57,733 nt of DNA from Lachnospiraceae bacterium. Lineage in GTDB: Bacteria > Bacillota > Clostridia > Lachnospirales > Lachnospiraceae. The notes beneath the pieces are model-generated. The model did not search any database, was not told where the DNA came from, and saw only the letters and a program-made list of their open reading frames with translations. Location of the stretch: contig JAGBBM010000048.1 in the NCBI GenBank assembly GCA_017938485.1, positions 1-57,733 on the forward strand. The letters are read 5' to 3'. The translations under genes and the position numbers were made by a program. Below, in pieces: positions 25,893-35,981 of the stretch (position 1 is its first letter; every line of letters starts with the position of its first letter).

Positions 25893-26261
25893 ATGAAGAA
25901 AAAAGTAATTGCATTAATGTTAACTATGTTTATGGTGTTTGGTATGGTGAATATTAATACGAAAGCTGAAGCGGTTAATACGGGTGTTCGTAGTTCTACA
26001 GGACCATATACATTATATGTCAGAGAGGCTGGTTCTTCAACTTTATTGGGTACAATGAGTTTTTCAAAGACTACAAGTGATGTTGCAAATACCTTTACTG
26101 CGGCAAAAAATTGTGGTGCGACAAGTGTTTATGTATCTCAAACAAGTGTTGGTTATAGTAGCAATCATGTAACATCTTTGCCTAAAAATGCCTCAGTTAT
26201 AGCAAAGAAGAATGCATCAAATCCTACAACTGTTTATGGTTACTGTAGTGTATCTTATTAG
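25893..26261 (+). CDS. Small secreted protein beside the agr locus
   Basis: A 122-residue Sec-exported protein: basic start MKKKVIALML, hydrophobic core, probable cleavage after TKAEA near residue 27. The mature chain of about 95 residues is Ser/Thr/Val-rich with two Cys (KNCGATSVYVS and GYCSVSY) that could form a disulfide. ATG 25893 is preferred over 25878 because GGAGA lies 8 nt upstream of it. It follows agrD by 42 nt and is followed by a hairpin. A role as an agr-controlled bacteriocin-like or surface peptide is speculation; no family was recognised. Confidence 0.7.
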   Translation: MKKKVIALMLTMFMVFGMVNINTKAEAVNTGVRSSTGPYTLYVREAGSSTLLGTMSFSKTTSDVANTFTAAKNCGATSVYVSQTSVGYSSNHVTSLPKNASVIAKKNASNPTTVYGYCSVSY

Positions 26262-26284
26262 TATAATGTATTAGTATTATATGG

Positions 26285-26316
26285 TAGCAGAATTGGAAAA
26301 TAATCCGATTCTGCTA
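26285..26316 (+). terminator. Hairpin after the secreted-protein gene
   Basis: TAGCAGAATTGGA (26285-26297) pairs with TCCGATTCTGCTA (26304-26316), one U.G pair. The following TTATGTTGTT is a weak U-tract, so partial termination is likely and some read-through into the next gene is possible. Confidence 0.6.
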
Positions 26317-26354
26317 TTATGTTGTTATAATTCTATTTCGAAGGGATGATTGAT

Positions 26355-27593
26355 ATGAAAAAAAATGTAAAATATCTGCTTGGCATATTGACCATTGTAA
26401 TTGTTTTTGTAGGTGTTATTGTATTTATAAAGTTGAATAAAGATTTTCCAAAGGGTAGTGTTCAGGCAGGTTACAGGAGATGTTATGTGGATGAAGGTAT
26501 GTACTTTGTCAGAGGAAATTCAGTGTGGTTTTTTGATAATGTTTCCGGTAAAGAAACTGCTGTGTGTAATAAACCTAACTGCAAGCATAATGATGAAAAC
26601 TGTAATGCTTATTTTAGTGGATTAATAGGTGAGATGCTGGTATATGATGGATATATATACATAGGTAGTTTTTTTAATGAATTATCACATGACGAAAATA
26701 ACGAATTGACTATGGAATTAGATTCGAGGTTTACGCAGTTAAGCGTAGATGGAACTAAGCGTAAGGAAATATATAATACGCAAAACGGTTCCTTGACGAG
26801 TGCTATAGCTAAAGATGGTAAAGTGTATTTTACTGCATATGAATATCAAAATGGCTGGAAACCAAATGAATATCCACTTGATTCGAGTTTGTATTCCTAT
26901 GATTTGAGATGGAATAAGCTGGATAAAATATTTACATATAAAGCTGATGCACAACATTATAATGGGAATTTAGATATAATTGGATGTGATGATGATAATA
27001 TATTTTTCTTGTATACCTTTTGGTCAGAAAATGGCGAAGTTACAAGCAGTATACAAAAATATAAAATTGGAACTGATAAGCCAATAGAGCTTAGAAGAGA
27101 CTCCCAGTATTTAGATGCTTACGTTATCGAAGGTGAAAAATATATATTGTATAGGACATATAAAGATGAAAATATAGTGATGGAGGACCCGCTTTTTTTA
27201 GTAAAGTGTAATGATGATTTTCAGGATGAAGAGAAGATTTTTGTTGCTGAGAGTGCTGCAATACACGTGCTTGATGGATATATACATATTATAAATGATG
27301 ATTACAATAAGGTATTATTTGATTATAAAAATATGAAATATTATGTTGCAACAACAAGTTTAACCGGGGAAGGTAAGTACATATCAGATATTTACAATAC
27401 AGATTTAGATAAAAACATGGTGTATATTGATTCTACAGATTACACAGGTTATCTGCCTGGGGATGCCTTGCCGGGAGATATCAGCAATAATGCGGCTTTG
27501 CCTTGGGATGACTTTCTTAATGAATTTTTTATACCATATGAGGATTTAAATGAGCAGGACAAGGAAAAACTGTGGTGGATAATATTGTTTTAG
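26355..27593 (+). CDS. Membrane-anchored extracellular protein with Cys/His cluster
   Basis: A 412-residue protein with one N-terminal helix (KYLLGILTIVIVFVGVIVFI) and a large outside domain of repeating beta-strands (DGYIYIG, DGKVYFT, DDNIFFLY) suggesting a beta-propeller. A compact motif C-x3-P-x-C-x-H-x4-C (VCNKPNCKHNDENCNAYF) looks like a metal or disulfide site; similar proteins commonly accompany ABC-2 exporters in Clostridia. ATG 26355 is favoured because the ATG at 26346 abuts the AAGGG site. Its end lies 17 nt before the ATPase gene start, so it may sense or present the exporter's substrate. Confidence 0.6.
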   Translation: MKKNVKYLLGILTIVIVFVGVIVFIKLNKDFPKGSVQAGYRRCYVDEGMYFVRGNSVWFFDNVSGKETAVCNKPNCKHNDENCNAYFSGLIGEMLVYDGYIYIGSFFNELSHDENNELTMELDSRFTQLSVDGTKRKEIYNTQNGSLTSAIAKDGKVYFTAYEYQNGWKPNEYPLDSSLYSYDLRWNKLDKIFTYKADAQHYNGNLDIIGCDDDNIFFLYTFWSENGEVTSSIQKYKIGTDKPIELRRDSQYLDAYVIEGEKYILYRTYKDENIVMEDPLFLVKCNDDFQDEEKIFVAESAAIHVLDGYIHIINDDYNKVLFDYKNMKYYVATTSLTGEGKYISDIYNTDLDKNMVYIDSTDYTGYLPGDALPGDISNNAALPWDDFLNEFFIPYEDLNEQDKEKLWWIILF

Positions 27594-27610
27594 TGATGTG
27601 GGGGATAGTA

Positions 27611-28474
27611 ATGCAACTTTTAATTGATTCTTTATCGAAAAAATATAAGACTAAATATGCTTTAAATAAATTTCAATGTGAACTAAAAGAAGGTGTATAT
27701 GGCTTACTGGGACCAAATGGAGCCGGAAAATCAACACTGATGAAGCTTTTGGTTCAAAATATTTCACCGTCGGAAGGGGAAATATTTTTTGACGGGGAAA
27801 ATATTTTGGATATTAAATCAGAATATAAAGGTATGATTGGATATATGCCACAACAGCAGGAAATATTTCCTTTTTTTACGGGTCGTAAGTTTTTAAACTA
27901 TATGGGAATATTAAAGGGAATAGATAAAAAAGTTCTGTCAGATGAAATAGAGTATATGGCTGATAAGGTTAATCTCATAGAAGAATTAGATAATAAAATT
28001 GGTAGTTATTCTGGTGGTATGAAGCAAAGACTATTGATTGCGCAGGCTTTTCTTGGAAATCCACGAATAGTTATATTTGATGAGCCAACAGCAGGCTTAG
28101 ACCCCAAAGAAAGGATACATGCCAGAAATCTTATAGCTGAAAATTCAAAAGATAAAATAATATTGATTGCAACTCATGTGGTTCAGGATATTGAATTTAT
28201 AGCTGACGAGATAATATTACTAAAAAATGGAAATCTAATTGAAAAGTCCTCACCAGCCAAGTTGTTGGATAAGCTACGTGGTCAGGTTTGGGAGTTTTAT
28301 GTTGATACAGAAAAAGCCGGTGAGTACATAAAAAATAATATGGTATCAAGTGCAATAAGACACGGAGATAAAACATTACTAAGAGTGGTAGCCCATGAAA
28401 TTGTGGCTGAAAACCCAGTAAATGTAGAACCAACCTTAGAGGATGTGTATTTAAGTGTTTTTGGAGGTATGTAA
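27611..28474 (+). CDS. ABC transporter ATP-binding protein
   Basis: A 287-residue ATPase. Walker A GPNGAGKST, Q-loop YMPQQQEIF, signature YSGGMKQRL, Walker B IVIFDEPTAGLDP and switch His in LIATHVVQD are all intact. It powers the permease encoded 3 nt downstream. ATG 27611 (GGGGGA just upstream) is chosen over 27572, which lies inside the previous gene. It is likely an exporter or immunity ATPase of the ABC-2 class. Confidence 0.93.
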   Translation: MQLLIDSLSKKYKTKYALNKFQCELKEGVYGLLGPNGAGKSTLMKLLVQNISPSEGEIFFDGENILDIKSEYKGMIGYMPQQQEIFPFFTGRKFLNYMGILKGIDKKVLSDEIEYMADKVNLIEELDNKIGSYSGGMKQRLLIAQAFLGNPRIVIFDEPTAGLDPKERIHARNLIAENSKDKIILIATHVVQDIEFIADEIILLKNGNLIEKSSPAKLLDKLRGQVWEFYVDTEKAGEYIKNNMVSSAIRHGDKTLLRVVAHEIVAENPVNVEPTLEDVYLSVFGGM

Positions 28475-28477
28475 CAA

Positions 28478-30565
28478 ATGATTAAACTCATCAAAGCGGA
28501 AACTCATAGATTATTTGGAAATTACAAATTATTGATGGTATCATTGGTGCTTTTGCTTGTAAATGTAGCTTTAATGATTATTTCATGTTCTGTAGATGAT
28601 ATATCTTCAGATGAGTATGTACACATTAAATCCAAGCTTTTAAGTGAAATGGAATTTGGAGACATAGAATATACGGATTCTGAGGCGTATAAAGAAATAT
28701 TTGATGAGTATATGTCTGTATTACTTTATTCAGATTATGTTGAGAAAACCATAGATAACGCAAAGGGATATGGAGATTTTTCTATATTTCAAAATGAATT
28801 TTCCATAAACAATTCAAAGAAAACCTTATATGATTTTACTGCTATGAAGAATATTACACCTAAATTCGTAGGTGGTTATGGTATGGAAAAGGCAATTAGC
28901 TTTGCTAGTACAGATATATTGCTGTTACTTATAATCATAATTGGAATCAATGAGGTGGTAATTAAAGATAAAAAGAATGAGATACTATCACTAACTAGAG
29001 CCACTTCAAATGGCAGTAAAAAGTATGCTTTTGCAAAAATTACTGCTGTATTTTCCTTTGCAACTTTGTTTTGTTTCGCATCATATATATCCAATATAGT
29101 AATGGGATTGATTATATATGGTGACATAGATTTTTCTGCACCCATACAGTCACTGTTAGATTATTCCAATTGTGCGTTAAAGCTAAATATACTTGAATTT
29201 CTGGTAATAAATTTTATTCATAGATTGTTTGTGTGCATGATTGTGGTTACGGTGATTTCTCTGTGTGCCTATGTTGCGAGTAATGAAGTTGTTCTTTACA
29301 TATATATAATTTTTTTCATTGTAACCCAATTGGTTGTTTTTTCTATTGGCAAGACAGCTAGATTAGTTTTTTTGTGCCATTTGAGTTTGCCACATTTGCT
29401 CAATCCGTCGGAACATTTTGGGTATTACAATTATAATCTTTTTAATAATGCGGTTTCATCTACAATAGTAGATGGAATAATATTGTTATGTGCCATTGTT
29501 CTTCTTTTATTATGTTCGGTGTATATTTTTTCAAGAATAGATATGGAATATAAGAATATAAGGTTGTCAAAAGGAAGAAGACGTAGGCATAAGGTAGGTA
29601 ATTTATTTTTTATTGAATCAGAAAAAATAATGCTTGGATATAAAGTGATTGGCATTGTGCTTTTTTTATGCGTGCTACAGCTTGTCGCATATGGACAGAA
29701 GGAAAAAGTAGAAAATATTAATGAGATATTTTATAGAGGCTATATTAAACAGATAGAGGGGGAACTGACTGAGGAAAAAATAAATTACATAAATGATGAA
29801 ATAGCCTATATGGAAGATTTAAAAAACCAGTGGTATTATTGGGAACAGGAGTATAATGCTAAAAATATATCCAGTACAAAATATGAATATGAGGTAGAAC
29901 GAATTTCAAAGGAATTAGATAGAGAGATACCTCTGCTTAGATGCAAGAAATATATAGATTATTTGTCACAATCAGATGAAGCTAATCTAGAAATAATATA
30001 TGATACAGGCTGGAACTATTTGTTTGGCGGAGCTAATTATAAATACGACATGAATAATGCTATGTTAGTTGTGATAGCAATTATCATAGGAGTGTCATTT
30101 ATGTATGTGGAGGATTACAAATATAACATTCAACCTATAATGAAAATATGTAAAAATTATGACAGATTAAAGGTTGTAAAGAGATGCATTATGCATATAT
30201 ATGTAGGTTTTGTATATATAATAGTGTATTTGCCTGAATTGCTATGGGTATATAAAAACTATGGGCTGACACAGTCCCATGCTAATTCAGCAAGTATAAT
30301 GCGATTAGAATATGTAGGAGGGAATTTAAGTATATTCGGATATGTCTGCCTTGTACATCTAATCAGGTTGATAGCTTATTATCTGATTTGTATAATAATG
30401 ATTGGCATAGGAAAAAAGGTAAGAAGTACCAATATCACCATTATAGTATCTGTTGTTATATTTCTATTACCATTATTACTTAGAACACTGGGGCTTGAGG
30501 TGTTTGACAAAGTTGCACTTAATTCCTTATTATCAGGTAATTATTTCCTTCAGAATGTATTGTAG
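28478..30565 (+). CDS. ABC-2 type permease, double-length
   Basis: A 695-residue protein with about 12 membrane helices in two blocks. Each block starts with a basic segment before its first helix (KLIKAETHRLF at the N-terminus; NLFFIESEKIMLGYKVIG near residue 378) and carries a large soluble insertion. It appears to be two fused permease units, which would avoid the need for a homodimer. GGAGGT lies within the end of the ATPase gene. The substrate is unknown; the secreted protein at 25893 is the nearest candidate. Confidence 0.8.
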   Translation: MIKLIKAETHRLFGNYKLLMVSLVLLLVNVALMIISCSVDDISSDEYVHIKSKLLSEMEFGDIEYTDSEAYKEIFDEYMSVLLYSDYVEKTIDNAKGYGDFSIFQNEFSINNSKKTLYDFTAMKNITPKFVGGYGMEKAISFASTDILLLLIIIIGINEVVIKDKKNEILSLTRATSNGSKKYAFAKITAVFSFATLFCFASYISNIVMGLIIYGDIDFSAPIQSLLDYSNCALKLNILEFLVINFIHRLFVCMIVVTVISLCAYVASNEVVLYIYIIFFIVTQLVVFSIGKTARLVFLCHLSLPHLLNPSEHFGYYNYNLFNNAVSSTIVDGIILLCAIVLLLLCSVYIFSRIDMEYKNIRLSKGRRRRHKVGNLFFIESEKIMLGYKVIGIVLFLCVLQLVAYGQKEKVENINEIFYRGYIKQIEGELTEEKINYINDEIAYMEDLKNQWYYWEQEYNAKNISSTKYEYEVERISKELDREIPLLRCKKYIDYLSQSDEANLEIIYDTGWNYLFGGANYKYDMNNAMLVVIAIIIGVSFMYVEDYKYNIQPIMKICKNYDRLKVVKRCIMHIYVGFVYIIVYLPELLWVYKNYGLTQSHANSASIMRLEYVGGNLSIFGYVCLVHLIRLIAYYLICIIMIGIGKKVRSTNITIIVSVVIFLLPLLLRTLGLEVFDKVALNSLLSGNYFLQNVL

Positions 30566-30617
30566 TATTGTGATTGTAAAGATTGATGTGAATTGGTAAA
30601 GAGAATGAGTGAAATAA

Positions 30618-30647
30618 AAAAGCCGTAGGCATCTGCCTACGGCTTTT
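30618..30647. terminator. Bidirectional terminator
   Basis: AAAAGCCGTAGGCA (30618-30631) pairs perfectly with TGCCTACGGCTTTT (30634-30647). It separates the ABC genes from the convergent purC. Confidence 0.85.
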
Positions 30648-30656
30648 CTTATAAAA

Positions 30657-31340
30657 TTATCTATTATTAATCAACTTAGTGAGCTCAACAGGATCAACAA
30701 TCTTGCCGTCCTTGTATACTCTCATGTTACCGGATGCGATTTCGTCGATTAAGATAACCTCGTCGTTGTTGTAACCGAACTCAAACTTGATATCCCAGAG
30801 ATCAAGACCGATTGACTTTAAGTCGTCAGCAACAACCTTAGTAATCTTAAGTGTCTGCTCCTTCATGCTCTCGAACATAGCAGGAGTCATAACTCCAAGT
30901 GCTGCAAGACCTTCACCTGTTACAAGTGGATCGCCTAAAGCGTCATTCTTGAATGTACACTCAACATAGCCACCTTCTAAAACAGTACCATCTTCGATAT
31001 ACTCACCATATCTTCTGATGAAGCTTCCTGTAGCAACAAGACGACAGATAACCTCAAGTCCGTGACCGAAAACTGTAGCAGGAAGAACTTCCATAGTAGC
31101 GTCTTCTAAGTTAGCACTAACGTAGTGAGTCTTAACGCCTGCAGCCTTTAATAACTCAAAGTAGTGAATAGAAGTCTCAAGGTTAGCCTTACCGATACCC
31201 TCGATAGTAAGTCCAACTGAGTTCTCGCCTGGATCAAAAACGCCGTCCTTGCCGGTACAATCATCCTTGAACTTTAACATTACGTTACCGTTGTCAAGTT
31301 TATAAACGTCTTTAGTTTTTCCCTCGTAAATTTTCTCCAT
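30657..31340 (-). CDS. purC: Phosphoribosylaminoimidazole-succinocarboxamide synthase
   Basis: A 227-residue ATP-dependent ligase joining CAIR and aspartate in purine synthesis. Motifs: [12 protein letters not shown] at the N-terminus, [24 protein letters not shown], and [13 protein letters not shown] near the C-terminus. GGGAG precedes the ATG. It stands alone rather than in a pur cluster, with its own promoter. Confidence 0.96.
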   Translation of the reverse strand: MEKIYEGKTKDVYKLDNGNVMLKFKDDCTGKDGVFDPGENSVGLTIEGIGKANLETSIHYFELLKAAGVKTHYVSANLEDATMEVLPATVFGHGLEVICRLVATGSFIRRYGEYIEDGTVLEGGYVECTFKNDALGDPLVTGEGLAALGVMTPAMFESMKEQTLKITKVVADDLKSIGLDLWDIKFEFGYNNDEVILIDEIASGNMRVYKDGKIVDPVELTKLINNR

Positions 31341-31390
31341 GTTTGTTATCTCCCTTATATAAAAGTGTTGGTATAAATACCACGAAATTT

Positions 31391-31419
31391 ACTTTATCAC
31401 AAATCCTTCTTGTTGACAA
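31391..31419 (-). promoter_or_regulatory. Promoter of purC
   Basis: Minus strand TTGTCA (31414-31419), 17-bp spacer, TAAAGT (31391-31396), about 50 bases before the start. No purine riboswitch fold is visible. Confidence 0.6.
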
Positions 31420-31510
31420 TTTCCTTTTTTGCATTTTCTACAATTTTGTGAAATTTTTTTTATTTTAAAACCATAGTGAAAATGTTTTTGTAAAAGGTGT
31501 CAAAAATATT

Positions 31511-34474
31511 TTATTCTATAGTATAAGGAACACTCTTTTCCTCAATCATATCAAGCATGATGGCAACAATTTCAGGGTCTAGCTGAGTACCTGAACCCTT
31601 CTTGAGCTCGCTTACGATTATATCTTCTGAGAGGGCTCTTCTGTAGCAACGGTGGCTGGACATAGCATCATAGGTATCTGCTACACCGATTATACGGGCA
31701 ACAAGTGGTATATCCTCGCCAGCTTTACCCTCGCAGTAGCCTGTTCCGTCATATCTTTCGTGGTGGTATTTGGCACCCTCAGAGATATTAGGAAGAGCTG
31801 TAAAGTCTTTTAATATCTCACCACCGATAGCAGGATGGGTCTGAATGATTTTCATCTCTGCATTTGAAAGCTTGCCCGGTTTATTGAGTATATTGTCTGG
31901 TATACCGATTTTTCCTATGTCATGGAGTAAGGCAACATAGTAGATTCGTTCCTGTTCCCACTCGGATAATCCCATACGTTTTGCCAGTTCTCTTGAGTAC
32001 ATAGCAACTCTTATGGAGTGACCGTTGGTGTAAGGGTCCTTTGCATCAATAGTCTTCGCAAAGGTCTTAAGAGATTGGTCGAGTATATCCTGATATTCTT
32101 TCTTATGTCGTTGGAGCTTACGAATCTTTCTTCTGGATATGTAGTGTATAATGTAGCCTGAAATAATAAGCAATATAAGCACTATAGTAACCCAGAACGG
32201 TGGACATTCGGTAAGCTTCTTTTCTTTGTGAATCTCTACAGTATAACGTTCCTTTACGTTGGGATTGTGAGAGTCATATATATCAAGTATAAATGTATAA
32301 TCTCCACCAGGAAGGTTAGTGTAACTTATGCTTTGACTTTGGTCGGTGGTAACCATGGTTTTTTCTGTGTCAAAGCCTTCTAACATATAGGACATCTTAA
32401 GTGTAGATGTTCCAGAGAAGGACAACTCAGAAAAGTTTATGGTTATACGGTTGGCATCACTTGTAACATTAATCTTTGTAGGATTATCGTACATTACATC
32501 ATCAACAATCACGCTACTTATAATTCCCTTTGGGTTGGAATTTTTTATTTCCGTAAAGTAGAAGATGCAAACACCACTTCTGGTAACCATATATAGATTT
32601 TCGTCATCCTCAAGATAGTGCCAGGTGTTGGCATTTAGAGAGCCTGTAAGTCCGTGAGTGAAGCTGTAGGCTATGGTTTCCGCAGGAATATCGTGGATGA
32701 GCTGCTCCTTGTTTACTGCAAGGACACCATTGTTTTGAAGCATCCAGATATATCCATTTTTGTCGTACATATCAAATACACTTCCAGCTCCCTTATCCCA
32801 GTTGGTAAGCTTTTTGAAGGTATTTTCTACATCGTTCCAGTAGTAAAGGCTACTTCCGGCGCTGACAAAATAGCCCTCTTCGCCTTTACTTTTTATCATA
32901 CGAAGTACGACGCCTTCCTCTAAACCTTCAGTGAAACCATGATTGGTTATAGAGTCATCCTTGATTGCGTAAATTCCATCTCCATCACTACCGCAAAGAA
33001 GGGTTCCGTCTTCAGCCTGAAGCATACATAGTATAGCTGGATTAACAAGACCATCTTCGTGGTCGTAGCTTTCAAGGACCTTTCCTCTGCCAATAAAGCT
33101 TATACCGGCTTGGGTTCCGACCGCTATATTGCCATCCTGAAGTTCAAGCAATACTCTGGCACGGTCATTTATAAGACCATTTTCTGTAGTGTAGATAGTT
33201 ATATCCTTAGTTTTCGGGTTGTAGTTATATACACCTGCGTAGGTTGCAAACCATACAGTTCCTTTTGAATCTGTAATTATGTGTCTGATTCTTATCCCTG
33301 CTAGAGCTTCTGTGAGTTCATTTTCAATTTGATTCCAGTTGGAATCACAGATGTAGAGTTGGTCATCTGAGCCTATGTAATACATATCATCAGCTTTTGT
33401 GATAGTGTTTAAATCTATTCCTTCTAATCCGGAATTGGTATTGGTATTGTAGAAATATCCAAGGGTATATTTTGTTACACCTGTACTAGATGAAGCAAGC
33501 CATAAATTGCCTTCCAAATCCTTGTAGGCCCAGTTAACGGAGGATGCTGCGCTTTCCTCGTCAAATACGGTTTCTACACCTTTGTAGTTCTTGATATAAA
33601 ATCCGTTAAGTCCACTTATTAAAATATCTCCGTCCTTAGATATGTTTATCTTGTTGTGGGTGGATACAATGTCTGTATCATAGTATGTAATATCGAAGTC
33701 TATTGGAGATATACCGTCTCCATTTAAAGTTACTTCCGCGTAAATATTAGAGTTAGAGCCCCAGTAGACTTTGTCTTCATAACAGGCAACACTGTAGATT
33801 TTTTCGTTGTTGAAGAATGCTTCAGAAGCATATATATGGACATCCTGATTCTTATCTAAAACACCGCCCTGGTCTGAAACCATAGCAAACCATATTTTGT
33901 CATAGCAGTCTGTATCAAGATTGTAAACAGTCTGCCCGAGAACATCAGGGTCAGATATAGGAATGATTTGATTATCCTTTATATAAGCAATACCAGAGTT
34001 TGATGCAAGGTATATAGTGCCATCACTGGTTTCAGTAAAATCACGAATACATAAGAAAGAGTAGTCATCTGGACTTTCTATGGTGGTGAATTCGTTGTTT
34101 TCAAGAAGAATCACACCCTTGTCATTGGTTCCAATCCAAAGTCTTCCCTGGCTATCCTCGTACAGAGAACGGATAGAGGAAGAGTTTATTGAGCCATTTA
34201 AACTGTAATTGGTGAACTGGGTGCCGTCATATCTGATAAGACCTCCGTAGCTACCAATCCATATGTATCCGTCAGTAGTTTGAAGGATGGTATTGGCCTC
34301 ACCAGTTGGAAGTCCGTTTTGATCATTGTATATGGTGATAACGTAGGAAGTTTCTTTTTTTTCGAAGAATGCCTGGGCAGGCCTAATATTGGAAACTAGA
34401 GTTGAAAAGATTAGTATAAAACATAAAGTTATATACAATATAAATTTGTTGCGTATTTTATGCATGGTTCTCAT
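31511..34474 (-). CDS. Sensor-type HD-GYP cyclic-di-GMP phosphodiesterase
   Basis: A 987-residue membrane protein. After a signal or anchor helix, about 600 extracellular residues form two-component-regulator propeller repeats (YIWIGSYGGLIRYDG, RLWIGTNDKGVIL, LWLASSSTGV). A Y_Y_Y-like domain and a membrane helix (VTIVLILLIISGYIIHYI) follow. A C-terminal HD-GYP domain (about 810-980) carries HDIGKIGIP, HP, and HHERYDGTGY. HD-GYP enzymes hydrolyse cyclic-di-GMP. Propeller sensors usually feed a histidine kinase, so direct fusion to HD-GYP is noteworthy. ATG 34474 (AAAAGGAG, 6 nt gap) is preferred over the upstream ATG at 34525. Ligand unknown, perhaps a carbohydrate. Confidence 0.88.
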   Translation of the reverse strand: MRTMHKIRNKFILYITLCFILIFSTLVSNIRPAQAFFEKKETSYVITIYNDQNGLPTGEANTILQTTDGYIWIGSYGGLIRYDGTQFTNYSLNGSINSSSIRSLYEDSQGRLWIGTNDKGVILLENNEFTTIESPDDYSFLCIRDFTETSDGTIYLASNSGIAYIKDNQIIPISDPDVLGQTVYNLDTDCYDKIWFAMVSDQGGVLDKNQDVHIYASEAFFNNEKIYSVACYEDKVYWGSNSNIYAEVTLNGDGISPIDFDITYYDTDIVSTHNKINISKDGDILISGLNGFYIKNYKGVETVFDEESAASSVNWAYKDLEGNLWLASSSTGVTKYTLGYFYNTNTNSGLEGIDLNTITKADDMYYIGSDDQLYICDSNWNQIENELTEALAGIRIRHIITDSKGTVWFATYAGVYNYNPKTKDITIYTTENGLINDRARVLLELQDGNIAVGTQAGISFIGRGKVLESYDHEDGLVNPAILCMLQAEDGTLLCGSDGDGIYAIKDDSITNHGFTEGLEEGVVLRMIKSKGEEGYFVSAGSSLYYWNDVENTFKKLTNWDKGAGSVFDMYDKNGYIWMLQNNGVLAVNKEQLIHDIPAETIAYSFTHGLTGSLNANTWHYLEDDENLYMVTRSGVCIFYFTEIKNSNPKGIISSVIVDDVMYDNPTKINVTSDANRITINFSELSFSGTSTLKMSYMLEGFDTEKTMVTTDQSQSISYTNLPGGDYTFILDIYDSHNPNVKERYTVEIHKEKKLTECPPFWVTIVLILLIISGYIIHYISRRKIRKLQRHKKEYQDILDQSLKTFAKTIDAKDPYTNGHSIRVAMYSRELAKRMGLSEWEQERIYYVALLHDIGKIGIPDNILNKPGKLSNAEMKIIQTHPAIGGEILKDFTALPNISEGAKYHHERYDGTGYCEGKAGEDIPLVARIIGVADTYDAMSSHRCYRRALSEDIIVSELKKGSGTQLDPEIVAIMLDMIEEKSVPYTIE

Positions 34475-34676
34475 AGAATACTCCTTTTGGTACATAAAGC
34501 AATTGTTTAAACTATTTACTACCATAATATTTTATCATAGATAAAAAGGTTGCACAAATATTTTATAGCGGATAATGCAAAGTTTTCTTTAATTTAGTGC
34601 CTCCTTGTGATAGTATATTACATAGTGAAATAAAAATATTCAGTATACTTTGGAAGTATTAGAAAAGGGGAACATA

Positions 34677-35981
34677 ATGGAAGGAAATATTAAGAATTTT
34701 GAAAAAGGTAGAGCTATAGCTCTGCTACCAATTGGTGTATTTTTAGTGATTTTTTTAGGGGCAGGTATTGTAACTAAGGATTTTTATTCTATGCCGGCAA
34801 TTGTGGCTTTTTTGATTGCTCTTACGGTAGCATTTATACAGAACAGAGAACTCTCTTTTAATGACAAAATCGGTGTAGTTGCAAAAGGGGTTGGCGATGA
34901 AAATATCATCACTATGTGCCTTATATTCCTTTGCGCAGGTGGATTTTCCGGTGCTGTAACTGCAGCAGGAGGAGCGGAAAGCGCGGTTAATCTTGGACTA
35001 TCTCTTCTTCCACCAGAGATTGCAGTGGTAGGATTATTTGGTATTGGCTGTTTTATATCTGTTTCTATGGGTACTTCTATGGGAACTATATCTGCTCTCG
35101 CTCCGATAGCTGTAGAGATAAGTGAAAAAACAGGATTTGATATGGCTATATGTATAGGTGCAGTTGTGTGTGGCGCCATGTTTGGAGATAATCTTTCCAT
35201 GATATCGGATACAACTATAGCAGCAGTAAAGACTCAGGGCTGTGAGATGAAGGATAAGTTTAAGGAAAACTTTTTAATTGTAATTCCTGCAGCTATTATC
35301 ACTGTGATTATATTTTTCTTTGTAACAAGAAATGGAGATTTCTCCCTGGAAGAGGAATTGTCATATGATGTAGTCAAAGTTATTCCTTATATGCTGGTTC
35401 TTGTAGGGGCTCTTATCGGTATAAATGTATTTGTTGTCCTTATAGGTGGTATAGTGTTATCTCTTATTGTTGGTGTTGCCACAGATGCGTTTGCTATTAA
35501 TCAGATTTTTACTGTTGTAGGCGGCGGTGTTACAGGCATGTATGATATAACTGTTATATCTATTGTGGTAGCTTGTATTGTTTCTCTAGTAAAAGAATAT
35601 GGTGGAATTCAGTTTATACTTAATATCATAAGGAAGATGGCTAAAGGTAGCAAAGGGGCAGAACTCGGTATTGCCACTCTTGCACTTTCCGTAGATTGCT
35701 GTACTGCAAATAATACAGTAGCTATTGTTATGGCTGGTCCAATCGCAAAGGAGATTAGCAACGAATATGAGGTGCCTGCAACCCGTTCGGCGTCCCTTTT
35801 AGACATTTTTAGCTCCGTAGGGCAAGGTCTTATACCTTATGGTGCTCAATTGCTCTCTGCGGCGGCTCTTACAGGCCTTACACCATACGATATCATCCCA
35901 TACATGTACTACCCAATCCTTATGGCTGTAAGTGCAGTATGTTTTATCCTTTTCCGCAAAAGAAAACCACAAACCATATAG
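34677..35981 (+). CDS. NhaC-family Na+/H+ antiporter
   Basis: A 434-residue transporter with about 11 helices. Conserved stretches include SMGTSMGTISALAPIAVEI, CGAMFGDNLSMISDTTIAA (charged Asp residues in the membrane) and DCCTANNTVAIVMAGPIAKE. The family exchanges sodium for protons, or malate/lactate in MleN-type members, so the exact substrate is open. ATG 34677 has AAGGGGA upstream. The stop codon lies inside the end of the palindromic element, so the element inserted at or just before the gene's end and may have altered the last codons. Confidence 0.85.
   Translation: MEGNIKNFEKGRAIALLPIGVFLVIFLGAGIVTKDFYSMPAIVAFLIALTVAFIQNRELSFNDKIGVVAKGVGDENIITMCLIFLCAGGFSGAVTAAGGAESAVNLGLSLLPPEIAVVGLFGIGCFISVSMGTSMGTISALAPIAVEISEKTGFDMAICIGAVVCGAMFGDNLSMISDTTIAAVKTQGCEMKDKFKENFLIVIPAAIITVIIFFFVTRNGDFSLEEELSYDVVKVIPYMLVLVGALIGINVFVVLIGGIVLSLIVGVATDAFAINQIFTVVGGGVTGMYDITVISIVVACIVSLVKEYGGIQFILNIIRKMAKGSKGAELGIATLALSVDCCTANNTVAIVMAGPIAKEISNEYEVPATRSASLLDIFSSVGQGLIPYGAQLLSAAALTGLTPYDIIPYMYYPILMAVSAVCFILFRKRKPQTI

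Noticed and set aside
31341-31510. Purine riboswitch before purC
   Set aside because: No three-way junction with paired loops could be found; only a promoter and a short leader are visible.
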